The notes under the pieces: model-generated
Told to the model about the DNA's origin: nothing
The model's database searches: none
Seen by the model: only the letters and a program-made list of their open reading frames with translations
Assembly: GCA_017396665.1 (NCBI GenBank)
Contig: JAFQLH010000070.1
Coordinates: 1 to 34,165, forward strand
Direction of reading: 5' to 3'
DNA length: 34,165 nt
Origin: Oscillospiraceae bacterium
Lineage (GTDB): Bacteria; Bacillota; Clostridia; Oscillospirales; Ruminococcaceae
Part shown: positions 24,385-32,415 of the stretch, one piece after another
How positions within the stretch are numbered: position 1 is the first letter of the stretch
Layout: each line of letters begins with the position of its first letter
Made by a program: the position numbers and the translations under genes

Positions 24385-25311
24385 TTAGTCAAGTGGATCG
24401 AGATACTCCAAATCATACGGTGTACGCTGATAAACGCAGTAGTTAAGCCAGTTTGCATACATCAGATTTGCCGAGCAGCTCCAGTTGAATACCGGAGTGT
24501 TTTCCGGGTTGTTGTCAGGGAAGTAGTTGTACGGAACAGAAACATCATCACGCTTTCCCGCATCTCTGAAGTATTCCTTCGCGAGAGTTTCTCTGTCATA
24601 TTCCCAGTGACCGAGAAGGAAGAACTGTCTTTCACTCTTGTCGGATACAACATGAACGCCCGCCTCGTATGATTCAGCAATTACAGTGAGCTTGTCACAC
24701 TTGTCTATGTCTTCTCGTCTTACTTCAGTGTGACGTGAGTGAGGGCAATGGAAAACATCTCCGAAGCCCCTTAAAAGTAAGCTTTCAGGATGCTCGATGT
24801 GATGTTTAAAGTTGCCGAACATTTTGGTCTCCAGGGGGTACTTAGGAATGCCATAGTGATAATATAATCCTGCCTGAGCACCCCAACAGATGTGAATTGT
24901 AGAGTAAACGTTTGTCTTGGACCACTCGAAAACTTCGCAAAGCTCCTTCCAGTAGTCAACATCATCAAAATCAAGCGTCTCGACGGGCGCTCCTGTAATA
25001 ATAAGTCCGTCATATCTGTTGTGCTTAATCTCGTCAAATGACTTATAAAATGCAAGCATATGTTCCTGTGGTGTTGTCTTTGAGGTGTGAGAAGCCATCT
25101 GTACAAGCTCAATATCAACATGAAGGGGAGTGTTACTGAGAAGTCTCAGAATCTGAGTTTCTGTAACAATCTTGTCCGGCATAAGGTTGAGAATTGCAAC
25201 CTTTATAGCTCTTATGTCCTGATGCTCTGCACGGTCATTTCCGATGACAAATATATTTTCTTTTTCCAGCGTAGAAAACGCAGGAAGGTTATTTGGTATT
25301 TTAATTGGCAT
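24385..25311 (-). CDS. metA: Homoserine O-acetyltransferase (MetA family)
   Basis: From the ATG at 25311-25309 (MPIKIPNNLPAF, the usual family start) the protein has 308 residues. The catalytic residues fall exactly at family numbering: C142 in IHICWGAQAGLYYHYGI and H235 and E237 in LLGHWEYD. The acyl-donor residue is Glu111 in ITGAPVETLDF; published work on Bacillus cereus MetA links Glu111 to acetyl-CoA and Gly111 to succinyl-CoA, so O-acetylhomoserine is the predicted product, the first step of methionine synthesis from homoserine. In-frame codons continue 28 residues upstream, but they lack a start with a ribosome site. The only strong purine-rich site (AAAGGAG) lies about 31 nt before the ATG with a small hairpin between. 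Confidence 0.95.
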   Translation of the reverse strand: MPIKIPNNLPAFSTLEKENIFVIGNDRAEHQDIRAIKVAILNLMPDKIVTETQILRLLSNTPLHVDIELVQMASHTSKTTPQEHMLAFYKSFDEIKHNRYDGLIITGAPVETLDFDDVDYWKELCEVFEWSKTNVYSTIHICWGAQAGLYYHYGIPKYPLETKMFGNFKHHIEHPESLLLRGFGDVFHCPHSRHTEVRREDIDKCDKLTVIAESYEAGVHVVSDKSERQFFLLGHWEYDRETLAKEYFRDAGKRDDVSVPYNYFPDNNPENTPVFNWSCSANLMYANWLNYCVYQRTPYDLEYLDPLD

Positions 25312-25366
25312 AGTAAAACCTATGGCGCTATATAAACGCCTCTCCTTTATTGTAATGCTTTTAAGT

Positions 25367-25395
25367 ATTATAACATCTTTTCGGAGATTTTTCAA
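25367..25395 (-). promoter_or_regulatory. Sigma-A promoter of metA
   Basis: On the minus strand TTGAAA (25395-25390), 17-nt spacer, TATAAT (25372-25367). The start site near 25360 gives a leader of about 50 nt, too short for a SAM riboswitch or T-box. Confidence 0.85.
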
Positions 25396-25427
25396 TAGTC
25401 AATATTATTATGTCGAAAAGAAAAACA

Positions 25428-25456
25428 TTGACTAATTAATGCGGTAATGGTATAAT
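25428..25456 (+). promoter_or_regulatory. Promoter of the tmk-to-U32 operon
   Basis: TTGACT (25428-25433), 17-nt spacer and TATAAT (25451-25456) with TGG before it (extended -10), about 40 nt before tmk. It is the only clear promoter for the six genes that follow. Confidence 0.88.
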
Positions 25457-25497
25457 GATATTGTGTATTGTTATGTCTTGATATGAGGTGATTTGTG

Positions 25498-26163
25498 ATG
25501 AATTCAAAGCTTGTTGTAATTGAAGGTCTTGACGGAAGCGGAAAATCTACACAGTTTGAGCTTGTTAAAAAGTATCTGTGCGAAAAGGGCGTAGATGTTA
25601 AGGCTATAAGCTTTCCTGAGTACGACAAACCATCCTCAGCCCTTGTCAAGATGTATTTAGGCGGAGAGTTCTCTAAAAACGCTTCTGATGTTAATGCGTA
25701 TGCCGCATCAAGTTTTTATGCTGTTGACAGATATGCAAGCTATAAGCTCTATTGGGAGAATGACTATCTTCAGGGGAAAAGCATTCTCGCAGCTAGATAT
25801 GTTACCTCAAATGCAATATACCAGATGACAAAGCTTTCAAAGGATAAGTGGAATGACTATATTGACTGGCTTTGTGAGTATGAATATGAAAAGCTCGGAC
25901 TTCCTAAGCCTGACCTTGTAATATTCCTTGATATGCCTGTCGAGGTTTCTCAGAAGCTTATGACAAAGCGTTACGATGGTGATGAAGGCAAAAAGGATAT
26001 CCATGAGGCAAATGTAGAATTTCTCAATAACTGCAGAGAGGCTGCTCTGTTTGCGGCAAATAAGGATAATTGGAAAATCATTTCCTGCTCTGACGGGGAA
26101 AACCCACTGCCGATTGATAGCATATTTAATGAGATTATTAAGTGCATAGATAATATTATGTAG
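25498..26163 (+). CDS. tmk: Thymidylate kinase
   Basis: This 221-residue P-loop kinase phosphorylates dTMP to dTDP. The P-loop is GLDGSGKST (10-18), the DR(Y) motif is AVDRYASYK (D77, R78), and R100-Y101 in ILAARYVTSNAIYQ contact the nucleotide in relatives. It is of the variant thymidylate kinase-like group with the substrate segment AISFPEYDKPSS. ATG 25498 lies 7 nt after GAGGTG; the adjacent GTG 25495 is less well spaced. It ends in TAG, and heads the operon. Confidence 0.92.
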   Translation: MNSKLVVIEGLDGSGKSTQFELVKKYLCEKGVDVKAISFPEYDKPSSALVKMYLGGEFSKNASDVNAYAASSFYAVDRYASYKLYWENDYLQGKSILAARYVTSNAIYQMTKLSKDKWNDYIDWLCEYEYEKLGLPKPDLVIFLDMPVEVSQKLMTKRYDGDEGKKDIHEANVEFLNNCREAALFAANKDNWKIISCSDGENPLPIDSIFNEIIKCIDNIM

Positions 26164-26183
26164 TTTTGTTTGGAGTAGTTACT

Positions 26184-27077
26184 TTGGAGCTTGAATACAG
26201 AATTATAGAATTAAATGATAAAGAGTGGATAACAAAAGCTCTTAAAGCTTCTGATTTTATGGGCTGTGAGTATTCATTTGCAAATAATTTTGCGTGGAGA
26301 AGGTTATCTGATTCTAAAGTATGCAGATATAAGGATTTCTATTTCCTTAAGTCTGTTATAGAAAATGAAGTCTATTACACGTACCCTGCTGGTAACGGCG
26401 ACATAGCTGAATTGTTCGGTCTGCTGCTTGATGAATGCAAAAGGGAAGACAGAGAGTTAAAGCTGATATCTGTCCTCGAAAGCTGTGTAGCAAACCTTGT
26501 GAATGTTTACGGCGATAGAGTAGTTGCCGAGGAAGACAGAAGTAATTTCGATTATATATATAATACGCAGGAGCTTATTGAGCTTCGTGGCAAGAAGTTT
26601 CATGGTAAGAGAAACCATATAGCAAATTTCAAAAAATCCGACTGGGAGTATAAAGAGCTTACACCTGAGCTGATTGATGATTGTATTGAATTTTCAGCAG
26701 TCGCATTCAATGAAAAGGAATCCTATACTTCGCATTCCGCTGTTGCTGAGCAGTTTGCTATAAATATGTTTTTCAGCTATTATGATGTGCTTGGTATATC
26801 AGGCGGAGTCCTTTATCAGAATGGTAAAATGGTCGGCTTTACTTTCGGAGAAGCCCTTAACAGCGAAACATTTGTAATACACGTTGAAAAGGCACTCCCT
26901 GAAGTGCAGGGTGCTTATCCGACACTATTCAATGAGTTTATCAAAGCAAATGCTTCATCATTCAAGTATATAAACAGAGAAGATGACGTTGGGGTTGAAG
27001 GCCTCAGAAAATCAAAGCTTTCATATCGCCCTGAGTTCCTTCTCAAGAAGTATGTTGTTACAATAAAGGATAATTAG
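26184..27077 (+). CDS. DUF2156 / phosphatidylglycerol lysyltransferase C-terminal domain protein
   Basis: From TTG 26184 this is a 297-residue protein starting MELEYRIIELNDKEW. Features of the family are the N-terminal CEYSFANNFAWRR, the LRGKKFHGKRNHIANFKK block, and the second acyltransferase-like lobe with GGVLYQNGKMVGFTFGEAL, ETFVIHVEKALPEVQGAYPT and FKYINREDDVGVEGLRKSKL. This is a double GNAT fold like the C-terminal domain of MprF, but without the membrane flippase part, so it is cytosolic. It probably transfers an amino-acyl or acyl group; the acceptor is unknown. TTG 26184 is preferred over TTG 26166 because GGAG (26171-26174) lies 9 nt before it. It lies 20 nt after tmk. Confidence 0.8.
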   Translation: MELEYRIIELNDKEWITKALKASDFMGCEYSFANNFAWRRLSDSKVCRYKDFYFLKSVIENEVYYTYPAGNGDIAELFGLLLDECKREDRELKLISVLESCVANLVNVYGDRVVAEEDRSNFDYIYNTQELIELRGKKFHGKRNHIANFKKSDWEYKELTPELIDDCIEFSAVAFNEKESYTSHSAVAEQFAINMFFSYYDVLGISGGVLYQNGKMVGFTFGEALNSETFVIHVEKALPEVQGAYPTLFNEFIKANASSFKYINREDDVGVEGLRKSKLSYRPEFLLKKYVVTIKDN

Positions 27078-27088
27078 GAGGTAACATA

Positions 27089-27637
27089 ATGATTTATGTT
27101 TTTATTGCCGATGGCTTTGAGGAAGCAGAGGCACTTGTACCTGTTGACATTATGAGAAGAGCCGAGCTTGAGGTTGTTACAGTCGGTATCGGTTCTTGCA
27201 TTATAAAGGGCTCTCACGGAATCAGAGTTATGACTGATACTGATGAGAAACAGATTACAATGGACGAAAACGTTGATATGATTGTCCTCCCGGGCGGTAT
27301 GCCAGGCACTCTCAACCTTGAGAAGAATGAGACAGTTCAGAGCGCTATTGATTACTGTATAGCAAATGACAAGCTGATAGGTGCTATCTGTGCAGCACCT
27401 TCAATTCTCGGAAGAAGAAATCTTCTTGAAGGAAAGAAAGCAACCTGCTTCCCCGGCTTTGAACAGTTCTTGCTTGGTGCTGAATACACCGGCGAAAGCG
27501 TTGTAAGAGATGGTAAGATTATTACAGCAAAGGGTGCGGGTGTCGCTACAAAATTCGGTCTTGCACTTGTTGAAGCAATAACCAATAATAAGGCAAGAGC
27601 TAACAGACTCGCTCAAGCACTCCAGTGCGATGAATAA
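27089..27637 (+). CDS. DJ-1/PfpI family protein
   Basis: This 182-residue protein of the DJ-1/YajL subgroup has the nucleophile elbow cysteine C101 in IGAICAAPSIL and the conserved partner glutamate E14 in FEEAEALVPVDIMRR. VLPGGMPGTLNL and the GAGVATKFGLALVE C-terminus also match. Members act in oxidative or carbonyl stress, with deglycase or glyoxalase activity debated. AGGAGGT (27077-27083 region) precedes the ATG. It lies 11 nt after the previous gene and its last 8 nt overlap the cyclo-ligase gene. Confidence 0.92.
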   Translation: MIYVFIADGFEEAEALVPVDIMRRAELEVVTVGIGSCIIKGSHGIRVMTDTDEKQITMDENVDMIVLPGGMPGTLNLEKNETVQSAIDYCIANDKLIGAICAAPSILGRRNLLEGKKATCFPGFEQFLLGAEYTGESVVRDGKIITAKGAGVATKFGLALVEAITNNKARANRLAQALQCDE

Positions 27638-28196
27638 GAAAAAAGAGTTAAGAGCTTATTATAAAGGCCTCAGAATAAGTCTCTCTGATAATGAAAGGGG
27701 AAGACTTGATAAAGCAGTCTGTGAGAATTTCCTGAGACTTTATGAGTATAAAGTCTCACAGATTATACTGTGCTATGTTTCCTCGGATATCGAGGTCGGT
27801 ACAAACAATATAATCCTCACTGCTTTGAAAGATGGAAAAGCTGTTTATGTTCCAAAATGTGCAGACGAGGGAAACGTTATGACCTTTCATAGAATTTTTT
27901 CTCTTGATGATTTGAGCAGCGGTGCTTATGGTATCTTGGAACCGGATGCTTCATTGCCTGTGTACAACGGCGAAAAAGCTGTTTGTGTTGTTCCTGCACT
28001 TGCCTATGACAAAACAGGTCATAGACTTGGCTTTGGAAAAGGCTATTATGATAGGTTTTTGGTTGAAAACAAGAATGTTTATCCGATTGGATTGTCCTAT
28101 GATTTTTGTGTTGTTGACGAAATTCCGTCAGAGATTCACGATATTGCAGTTAAAAAGATAATTTCAGAAAATATAATTCTAGATATAGAGGTGTAA
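27630..28196 (+). CDS. 5-formyltetrahydrofolate cyclo-ligase
   Basis: This 188-residue enzyme converts 5-formyl-THF to 5,10-methenyl-THF using ATP, recovering folate for one-carbon metabolism. The family signature is VVPALAYDKTGHRLGFGKGY plus YDRFL (residues 120-144), with the N-terminal KKKELRAYYKGLR and the GILEP block. It overlaps the DJ-1 gene by 8 nt. ATG 27630 lies within the end of that gene (CGATGAATAAG). Folate supply fits the dTMP pathway served by tmk at the front of the operon. Confidence 0.92.
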   Translation: MNKKKELRAYYKGLRISLSDNERGRLDKAVCENFLRLYEYKVSQIILCYVSSDIEVGTNNIILTALKDGKAVYVPKCADEGNVMTFHRIFSLDDLSSGAYGILEPDASLPVYNGEKAVCVVPALAYDKTGHRLGFGKGYYDRFLVENKNVYPIGLSYDFCVVDEIPSEIHDIAVKKIISENIILDIEV

Positions 28197-28199
28197 AGA

Positions 28200-29798
28200 A
28201 TGACAGGAAAGGATAATGAGCTTGACAAGCTGTTTAATGAAAGCTTAAGCAGATTGAATAAACTAAGCAGTAGCAGTGTCGCTGACCTTTCTGCTGTTTC
28301 TTTTGCGTCTGAAAAAACAGATGCATCTGGTATTAAAGAAACGGTTAAAGAGGAGAAAGCTGCTTCAGAGCAGACAGAAGAGCTTTCTAATCTCGTAGAC
28401 TCAGTTGATGCTTCATCTGCTGAAAATAGCGAAAAGCAGGAAGCTGTTCAGTATGAAATTACTGATGAAGCAGTTTCTGCTTCTGATGACACAGCTGATG
28501 AGATTGATTATGATGACGCAGATGAAGAAGAGCTTGATGAATACGAAGATTCTAAAGAAGTTGAAGAGCAGGAGCCTTCTGATGATGACGAATTCTCGGA
28601 CGAGGATGAATTCTCAGAAGATGAAGACTTTGCTGATGACGAAGACTTTGTAGAAGAGTATACCGACGTTTCCATGCGTTCTAAGCTCCAGTTCAATATG
28701 CGTGAGGAACGTGCGCCGAAGAGAAAGAGAAAGAAGAAAAAGGTTAAGCCTAACAACAGTATTCTTGTGGGCACCGTTGTAACGGTAATCGTAATTGCTG
28801 TTTCGTTCATTCTTTCATTCATGGCTATCCAGGTTGGCGTAGAATATATGGGACTTTCAAAGTCAGAGGAAAGTGTTACATTTGATATTCCTGTAGGAAC
28901 AACTACAGATACTATCGCTGACCTTTTGTATCAGAAGGGTATCATAAACAATCCTACGCTGTTCAACGTTGTAATGAAGCTCAAAAAGGTTGACAGCTCA
29001 ATGATTTATGACGGCGAGATTACATTGACACCGAATATGACGTACCCAAGTATAATTGATGCAATTTGTACGTCACGAAAGGTCTATGAAACTGTTACTG
29101 TCACTTTCACTGAAGGTATATCACTGTACAAGGCGGCAAAGCTTCTTGAGGAAAAGGAAGTCTGCTCAGCAGCAGATTTCCTTACAGAGTTCAATAAGAA
29201 TTCAGGCTTTGACTTTGAAAACGGTCTTACACTCAATGAACAGACTCTGTACAAGATGGAAGGCTTCTTCTTCCCGGATACCTATGAATTCTACAAGGAA
29301 GATACTGCAGAAAATGTTGTATCAAAGATTAAGACAAACTTCAACAATAAGATGACAGACGAGGTAATGGCACTTGTAGAGCAGAGCGGACTCTCACTCT
29401 ATGAGGTTATTACTCTTGCGTCTATTGTACAGGCAGAGGCTGATACAAAGGAGAACATGGAGCTTGTAGCTTCTGTATTCCTTAACAGACTTTCTTTCAC
29501 AGCCGAGTTCCCACATCTCCAGTCTGATGCGACCTATTTCTACGTAAGAAATACTATTGCATCTGCTGTTGGCGGAATTGATAAGTCTGCATCGTACGAG
29601 CCACTTTACGATACATATTCATGCTACGGCCTCCCGATAGGTGCTATCGGAAATCCTGGTATGGATGCTATCATGGCTGTTCTTAAGCCTGCAGAAACTA
29701 ATTATTGTTACTTTGTAACTGATTCAAAAACAGGCGAATTCTACTACGCTGAAACATATGAAGAACACAAAATAAACTGCGAAAAGGCAGGTTACTAA
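28200..29798 (+). CDS. mltG: Endolytic murein transglycosylase MltG with long acidic cytosolic head
   Basis: This 532-residue membrane protein has a cytoplasmic head of about 185 residues, one membrane helix (about 188-212, ILVGTVVTVIVIAVSFILSF) and an extracytoplasmic YceG/MltG domain. The catalytic glutamate is E413 in LASIVQAEAD, and the family blocks FPDTYEFYKED and LQSDATYFYV are present. MltG cuts nascent glycan strands near the membrane and helps set glycan length. Residues about 85-160 are dominated by Asp and Glu, with tandem DEF/EDF units, followed by a basic cluster (KRKRKKKKVK, from 174) before the helix. The head is far longer than in E. coli MltG and resembles no domain I know. 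It lies 3 nt after the cyclo-ligase gene. Confidence 0.93.
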   Translation: MTGKDNELDKLFNESLSRLNKLSSSSVADLSAVSFASEKTDASGIKETVKEEKAASEQTEELSNLVDSVDASSAENSEKQEAVQYEITDEAVSASDDTADEIDYDDADEEELDEYEDSKEVEEQEPSDDDEFSDEDEFSEDEDFADDEDFVEEYTDVSMRSKLQFNMREERAPKRKRKKKKVKPNNSILVGTVVTVIVIAVSFILSFMAIQVGVEYMGLSKSEESVTFDIPVGTTTDTIADLLYQKGIINNPTLFNVVMKLKKVDSSMIYDGEITLTPNMTYPSIIDAICTSRKVYETVTVTFTEGISLYKAAKLLEEKEVCSAADFLTEFNKNSGFDFENGLTLNEQTLYKMEGFFFPDTYEFYKEDTAENVVSKIKTNFNNKMTDEVMALVEQSGLSLYEVITLASIVQAEADTKENMELVASVFLNRLSFTAEFPHLQSDATYFYVRNTIASAVGGIDKSASYEPLYDTYSCYGLPIGAIGNPGMDAIMAVLKPAETNYCYFVTDSKTGEFYYAETYEEHKINCEKAGY

Positions 29799-29800
29799 GA

Positions 29801-31030
29801 TTGAGTAATTTTGATGTTAACAGATTAGAGGTCCTGGCACCTGCGGGTGATATGGAAAGATTCCAGGCAGCGATTGACTTCGGTGCAGATGCCGTGTATC
29901 TCGGCGGACAGATGTTCGGAATGAGAGCAGGGCCCGCAAACTTTACACCTGATGGCTTGAAACAAGCCTGTGACGAAGCTCATAAGCGTGGCGTTAAGGT
30001 TTATCTTACCTGCAACACACTTCCACGAAACAACGAGATTGTGCATTTTGAGGAGTTTATAAAAACTGCCTCAGATTCCGGCATAGATGCCGTCATTGCA
30101 ACAGATATCGGAATACTTTCGCTGATAAAAAAGTACACTCCTGATATGGAAATACACATTTCTACTCAGGCAGGTATCGTAAATTATGTTGCAGCCCAGG
30201 AGTTTTACAATATGGGTGCAAAGAGAGTTGTACTTGCAAGAGAGCTTTCACTCGACGAGATAGCTGAAATCAGAGCAAAAACAAGCTCTGAGCTTGATAT
30301 CGAAGCTTTCGTTCATGGAGCAATGTGCGTAAGCTTTTCAGGAAGATGTCTTCTTTCGCAGTATCTCGTAAACAGAGATGCCAACCGTGGCGAGTGTGCA
30401 CAGCCCTGCAGATGGGGATATCACCTCATGGAGGAAAAGCGTGAAGGAGAGTTCTACCCGATATTCGAGGATGAAAAGGGAAGCTATATCCTTAATGCCA
30501 AGGATATGTGTATGATTGAACAGCTTGATAAACTCGCTGAGGCTGGCGTCAACAGCTTCAAAATTGAGGGCAGAGCTAAGTCCTCGTACTATGTTTCAGT
30601 TGTCGCAAATGCTTATAGAATAGCTACGGATATCCTTAAGGCTAACCCTGACAACTACGTTCTTCCTCAGTGGGTTAAGGACGAGGTCTATAAAGTCAGC
30701 CACAGAGCTTATTGCACGGGCTTCCTTTTCGGGCATCCGAAGGATTGCCAGTATTACGAGAACAGCGGATATATAAGAGAATATGATGTCGTTGCAATCG
30801 TTGATGAATGTAAGGACGGTATGATTTATGCTACTCAGCGTAATAAGTTCAATAATGGTGATGAGCTTGAAATTTTAGCACCAAAGTGTGAACCGGTAAA
30901 GCTCACAGCCAACAGGATAATAAACGAGTGGGGAGAGGAAGTAGAGTCAGCAAACCACGCAATGATGAAGCTTTCAATGCCGTGCGTCAGCACTTTCCCA
31001 AAGAATTCAATTATCAGAATGAAGAAATAA
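29801..31030 (+). CDS. Peptidase U32 family RNA hydroxylation protein (TrhP-like)
   Basis: This 409-residue U32 protein starts LEVLAPAGDMERFQAAIDFG. Four cysteines that bind an iron-sulfur cluster in the family are present: C176, C183, C199 and C203 in GAMCVSFSGRC and RGECAQPCRW. Relatives TrhP (tRNA 5-hydroxyuridine) and RlhA (23S rRNA hydroxycytidine) need prephenate. In Bacillus, mltG (yrrL) lies near yrrN and yrrO, the two TrhP subunits; here a single gene follows mltG, and the C-terminal barrel (CEPVKLTANRI) is present. So TrhP is more likely than a protease. The start is TTG at 29801, 2 nt after mltG; no in-frame ATG lies near the N-terminus. Confidence 0.9.
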   Translation: MSNFDVNRLEVLAPAGDMERFQAAIDFGADAVYLGGQMFGMRAGPANFTPDGLKQACDEAHKRGVKVYLTCNTLPRNNEIVHFEEFIKTASDSGIDAVIATDIGILSLIKKYTPDMEIHISTQAGIVNYVAAQEFYNMGAKRVVLARELSLDEIAEIRAKTSSELDIEAFVHGAMCVSFSGRCLLSQYLVNRDANRGECAQPCRWGYHLMEEKREGEFYPIFEDEKGSYILNAKDMCMIEQLDKLAEAGVNSFKIEGRAKSSYYVSVVANAYRIATDILKANPDNYVLPQWVKDEVYKVSHRAYCTGFLFGHPKDCQYYENSGYIREYDVVAIVDECKDGMIYATQRNKFNNGDELEILAPKCEPVKLTANRIINEWGEEVESANHAMMKLSMPCVSTFPKNSIIRMKK

Positions 31031-31033
31031 TCC

Positions 31034-31067
31034 AAAACAGCACTTGCCTTATGCGGTGCTGTTTTAC
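31034..31067 (+). terminator. Terminator of the tmk-U32 operon
   Basis: AAAACAGCAC pairs with GTGCTGTTTT around a 12-nt loop and continues into TTTTACTT. Confidence 0.85.
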
Positions 31068-31112
31068 TTGACCGATAAAAGCACAAAATGTCGGGAATTT
31101 GGTGCTCTGTAA

Positions 31113-31121
31113 TGCTATAAT
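31113..31121 (+). promoter_or_regulatory. Extended -10 promoter of the AraC-type gene
   Basis: TGCTATAAT is an extended -10; no good -35 lies 17 nt upstream, which may mean activator dependence. The transcript would start near 31128, 27 nt before the ATG. Confidence 0.55.
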
Positions 31122-31154
31122 GTAATCACGACAAAAGAGAAAGGATGCTGTGAA

Positions 31155-31994
31155 ATGAACGGTTGGGCTGAAGGTATTATTAACGCAATTCAGTATATCG
31201 AGGACAATCTTACCGGTGAGTTGTCAGTCGATGATATTGCATCAAAAGCCTATGTTTCTGTATTCCACTTTCAGAGAATATTTAACGTGCTGTGCGGTGT
31301 GACAGTAGGTGAGTATATAAGAAACAGAAGGCTCACTCTTGCAGCTCAGGAGCTATCAGCTTCTGACACAAAGGTTATTGATGTTGCTCTCAAATATGGA
31401 TACGATTCTCCCGACAGCTTCACAAGAGCTTTCACGAAGTTTCACGGTGTTTCTCCATCTGTCGCAAAGGAAAAGGGTGCAGCGCTCAAATCGTATGCAC
31501 CACTGAAAATCAAGCTTACTTTGGAGGGCGGAACAATGATTGATTACAAAATAGTAGAAAAGTCTTCATTCACAATTATCGGAAAAGCAAAGAAATTCAG
31601 CGCAGAGTCATCCTATGCTGAGATTCCAAAGTTCTGGAATGAGCATTATGCATCAGGTGGCGGGCAAATAATCAGAGGAATGTACGGAATCTGTATGGAC
31701 AGCGACGGCAAGAACTTTGATTACTACATAGCTGATGTCTATAATCCTTGTATGGATATCCCTGAAGGTCTTGTTACAAGAGAAATCCCGGCAGGAACAT
31801 GGGCGGTATTTCCATGTAAAGGCGCTTTGCCGGACTCACTGCAGACTGTGAATACTAAGATATGGAGTGAGTGGCTCCCAAGCTGTAAGGATTATAAGCT
31901 TGCCGGCAACTACAATATTGAGATGTATTGTATTCCACCTGCAAATCCCGACGACACATATACAGAAATATGGGTGCCTGTAACAAAAGCATAA
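31155..31994 (+). CDS. AraC-family regulator with GyrI-like effector domain
   Basis: This 279-residue protein has two domains. Residues 8-107 are a double helix-turn-helix of the AraC/Rob type (LSVDDIASKAYVSVFHFQRI, then VIDVALKYGYDSPDSFTRAF). Residues about 128-279 form a GyrI-like/BmrR-type small-molecule binding domain (MIDYKIVEKSSFTIIGKAKK, WAVFPCKGALPDSLQTV, the C-terminal YTEIWVPV). Such proteins bind hydrophobic drugs or metabolites and regulate efflux or other genes. No target gene is adjacent: it is a lone gene between a terminator and convergent minus-strand genes, so it is probably trans-acting or autoregulated. AAAGGA lies upstream of the ATG. Confidence 0.92.
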   Translation: MNGWAEGIINAIQYIEDNLTGELSVDDIASKAYVSVFHFQRIFNVLCGVTVGEYIRNRRLTLAAQELSASDTKVIDVALKYGYDSPDSFTRAFTKFHGVSPSVAKEKGAALKSYAPLKIKLTLEGGTMIDYKIVEKSSFTIIGKAKKFSAESSYAEIPKFWNEHYASGGGQIIRGMYGICMDSDGKNFDYYIADVYNPCMDIPEGLVTREIPAGTWAVFPCKGALPDSLQTVNTKIWSEWLPSCKDYKLAGNYNIEMYCIPPANPDDTYTEIWVPVTKA

Positions 31995-32034
31995 ATAAAG
32001 AGCCTCGACACAGCTTGGTCGGGGCTCTTTATTT
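31993..32034. terminator. Bidirectional terminator between the AraC gene and the pyrophosphatase-like gene
   Basis: A 17-bp stem (AAATAAAGAGCCTCGAC against GTCGGGGCTCTTTATTT, one mismatch or G-U) with an 8-nt loop overlaps the AraC stop codon. The A/T-rich ends suit both directions. Confidence 0.85.
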
Positions 32035-32042
32035 GGTTTGGT

Positions 32043-32366
32043 CTACATAATGATTTCAATCTGAAAAAATCTTTCTTGAAATTCAACATAATTAAGGATT
32101 TCTTCTTTGGTGAAATTCATATTACGTGGACATACTACCCACTTATCTTCAACATCATCAAGTCGATGGATAATTGCAATAACTTTGCCTGTGAATGTCT
32201 TAACTGCTTTTTCAACACCAAGAATATAAGCGTCCTGTTCTTCACCGTCAGGTGCAATAATCCCCTCAATATATCCGTAATTTATAGGATAGTATATGTC
32301 CGGATGCTCCGGGTGAAAACTATTCATAGGTCTATCAACAGTTACTGTCACAATATTTCCTATCAT
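32043..32366 (-). CDS. Compact inorganic pyrophosphatase-like protein
   Basis: From ATG 32366-32364 (AGGAGGAT just upstream) the protein has 107 residues. It aligns by eye to the core of family I pyrophosphatase: VDRPMNSFHPEH, YYPINYGYI (the family's YP-x-NYGYI) and APDGEEQDAYILGV, corresponding to the DGDPxDVLV metal site with D40, E42 and D45. LDDVEDKW near residue 70 resembles the last metal loop. It lacks the N-terminal strand holding the first catalytic Lys and Glu and most of the C-terminal part, being just over half the normal length. Similar short proteins in Clostridia are annotated as pyrophosphatases; activity is not assured. In-frame codons upstream run into ileS on another frame and are not part of the gene. 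Confidence 0.75.
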   Translation of the reverse strand: MIGNIVTVTVDRPMNSFHPEHPDIYYPINYGYIEGIIAPDGEEQDAYILGVEKAVKTFTGKVIAIIHRLDDVEDKWVVCPRNMNFTKEEILNYVEFQERFFQIEIIM

Positions 32367-32388
32367 ATATATCCTCCTGCAGAAAGCA

Positions 32389-32415
32389 AACCCCGATAGA
32401 TATTCTATCGGGGTT
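32389..32415 (-). terminator. Hairpin after ileS, possible attenuator before the pyrophosphatase-like gene
   Basis: AACCCCGATAGA pairs perfectly with TCTATCGGGGTT (12 bp, 3-nt loop), followed on the minus strand by TGCTTTCTG. It starts 7 nt after the ileS stop. The downstream gene's ribosome site begins about 12 nt later, leaving no room for a promoter. Confidence 0.75.

Noticed and set aside
25312..25366. SAM riboswitch or T-box before metA
   Set aside because: The leader from the predicted start site is only about 50 nt and holds one small hairpin, too short for either.
25312..25395. Longer metA start (28 extra residues)
   Set aside because: The extra codons overlap the -10 and -35 hexamers, and the family consistently starts at MPIKIP.
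28508..28822. Serine-rich frame opposite the acidic head of mltG
   Set aside because: The Ser-rich translation is the reverse complement of GAN/GAA codons in the acidic region; no ribosome site.
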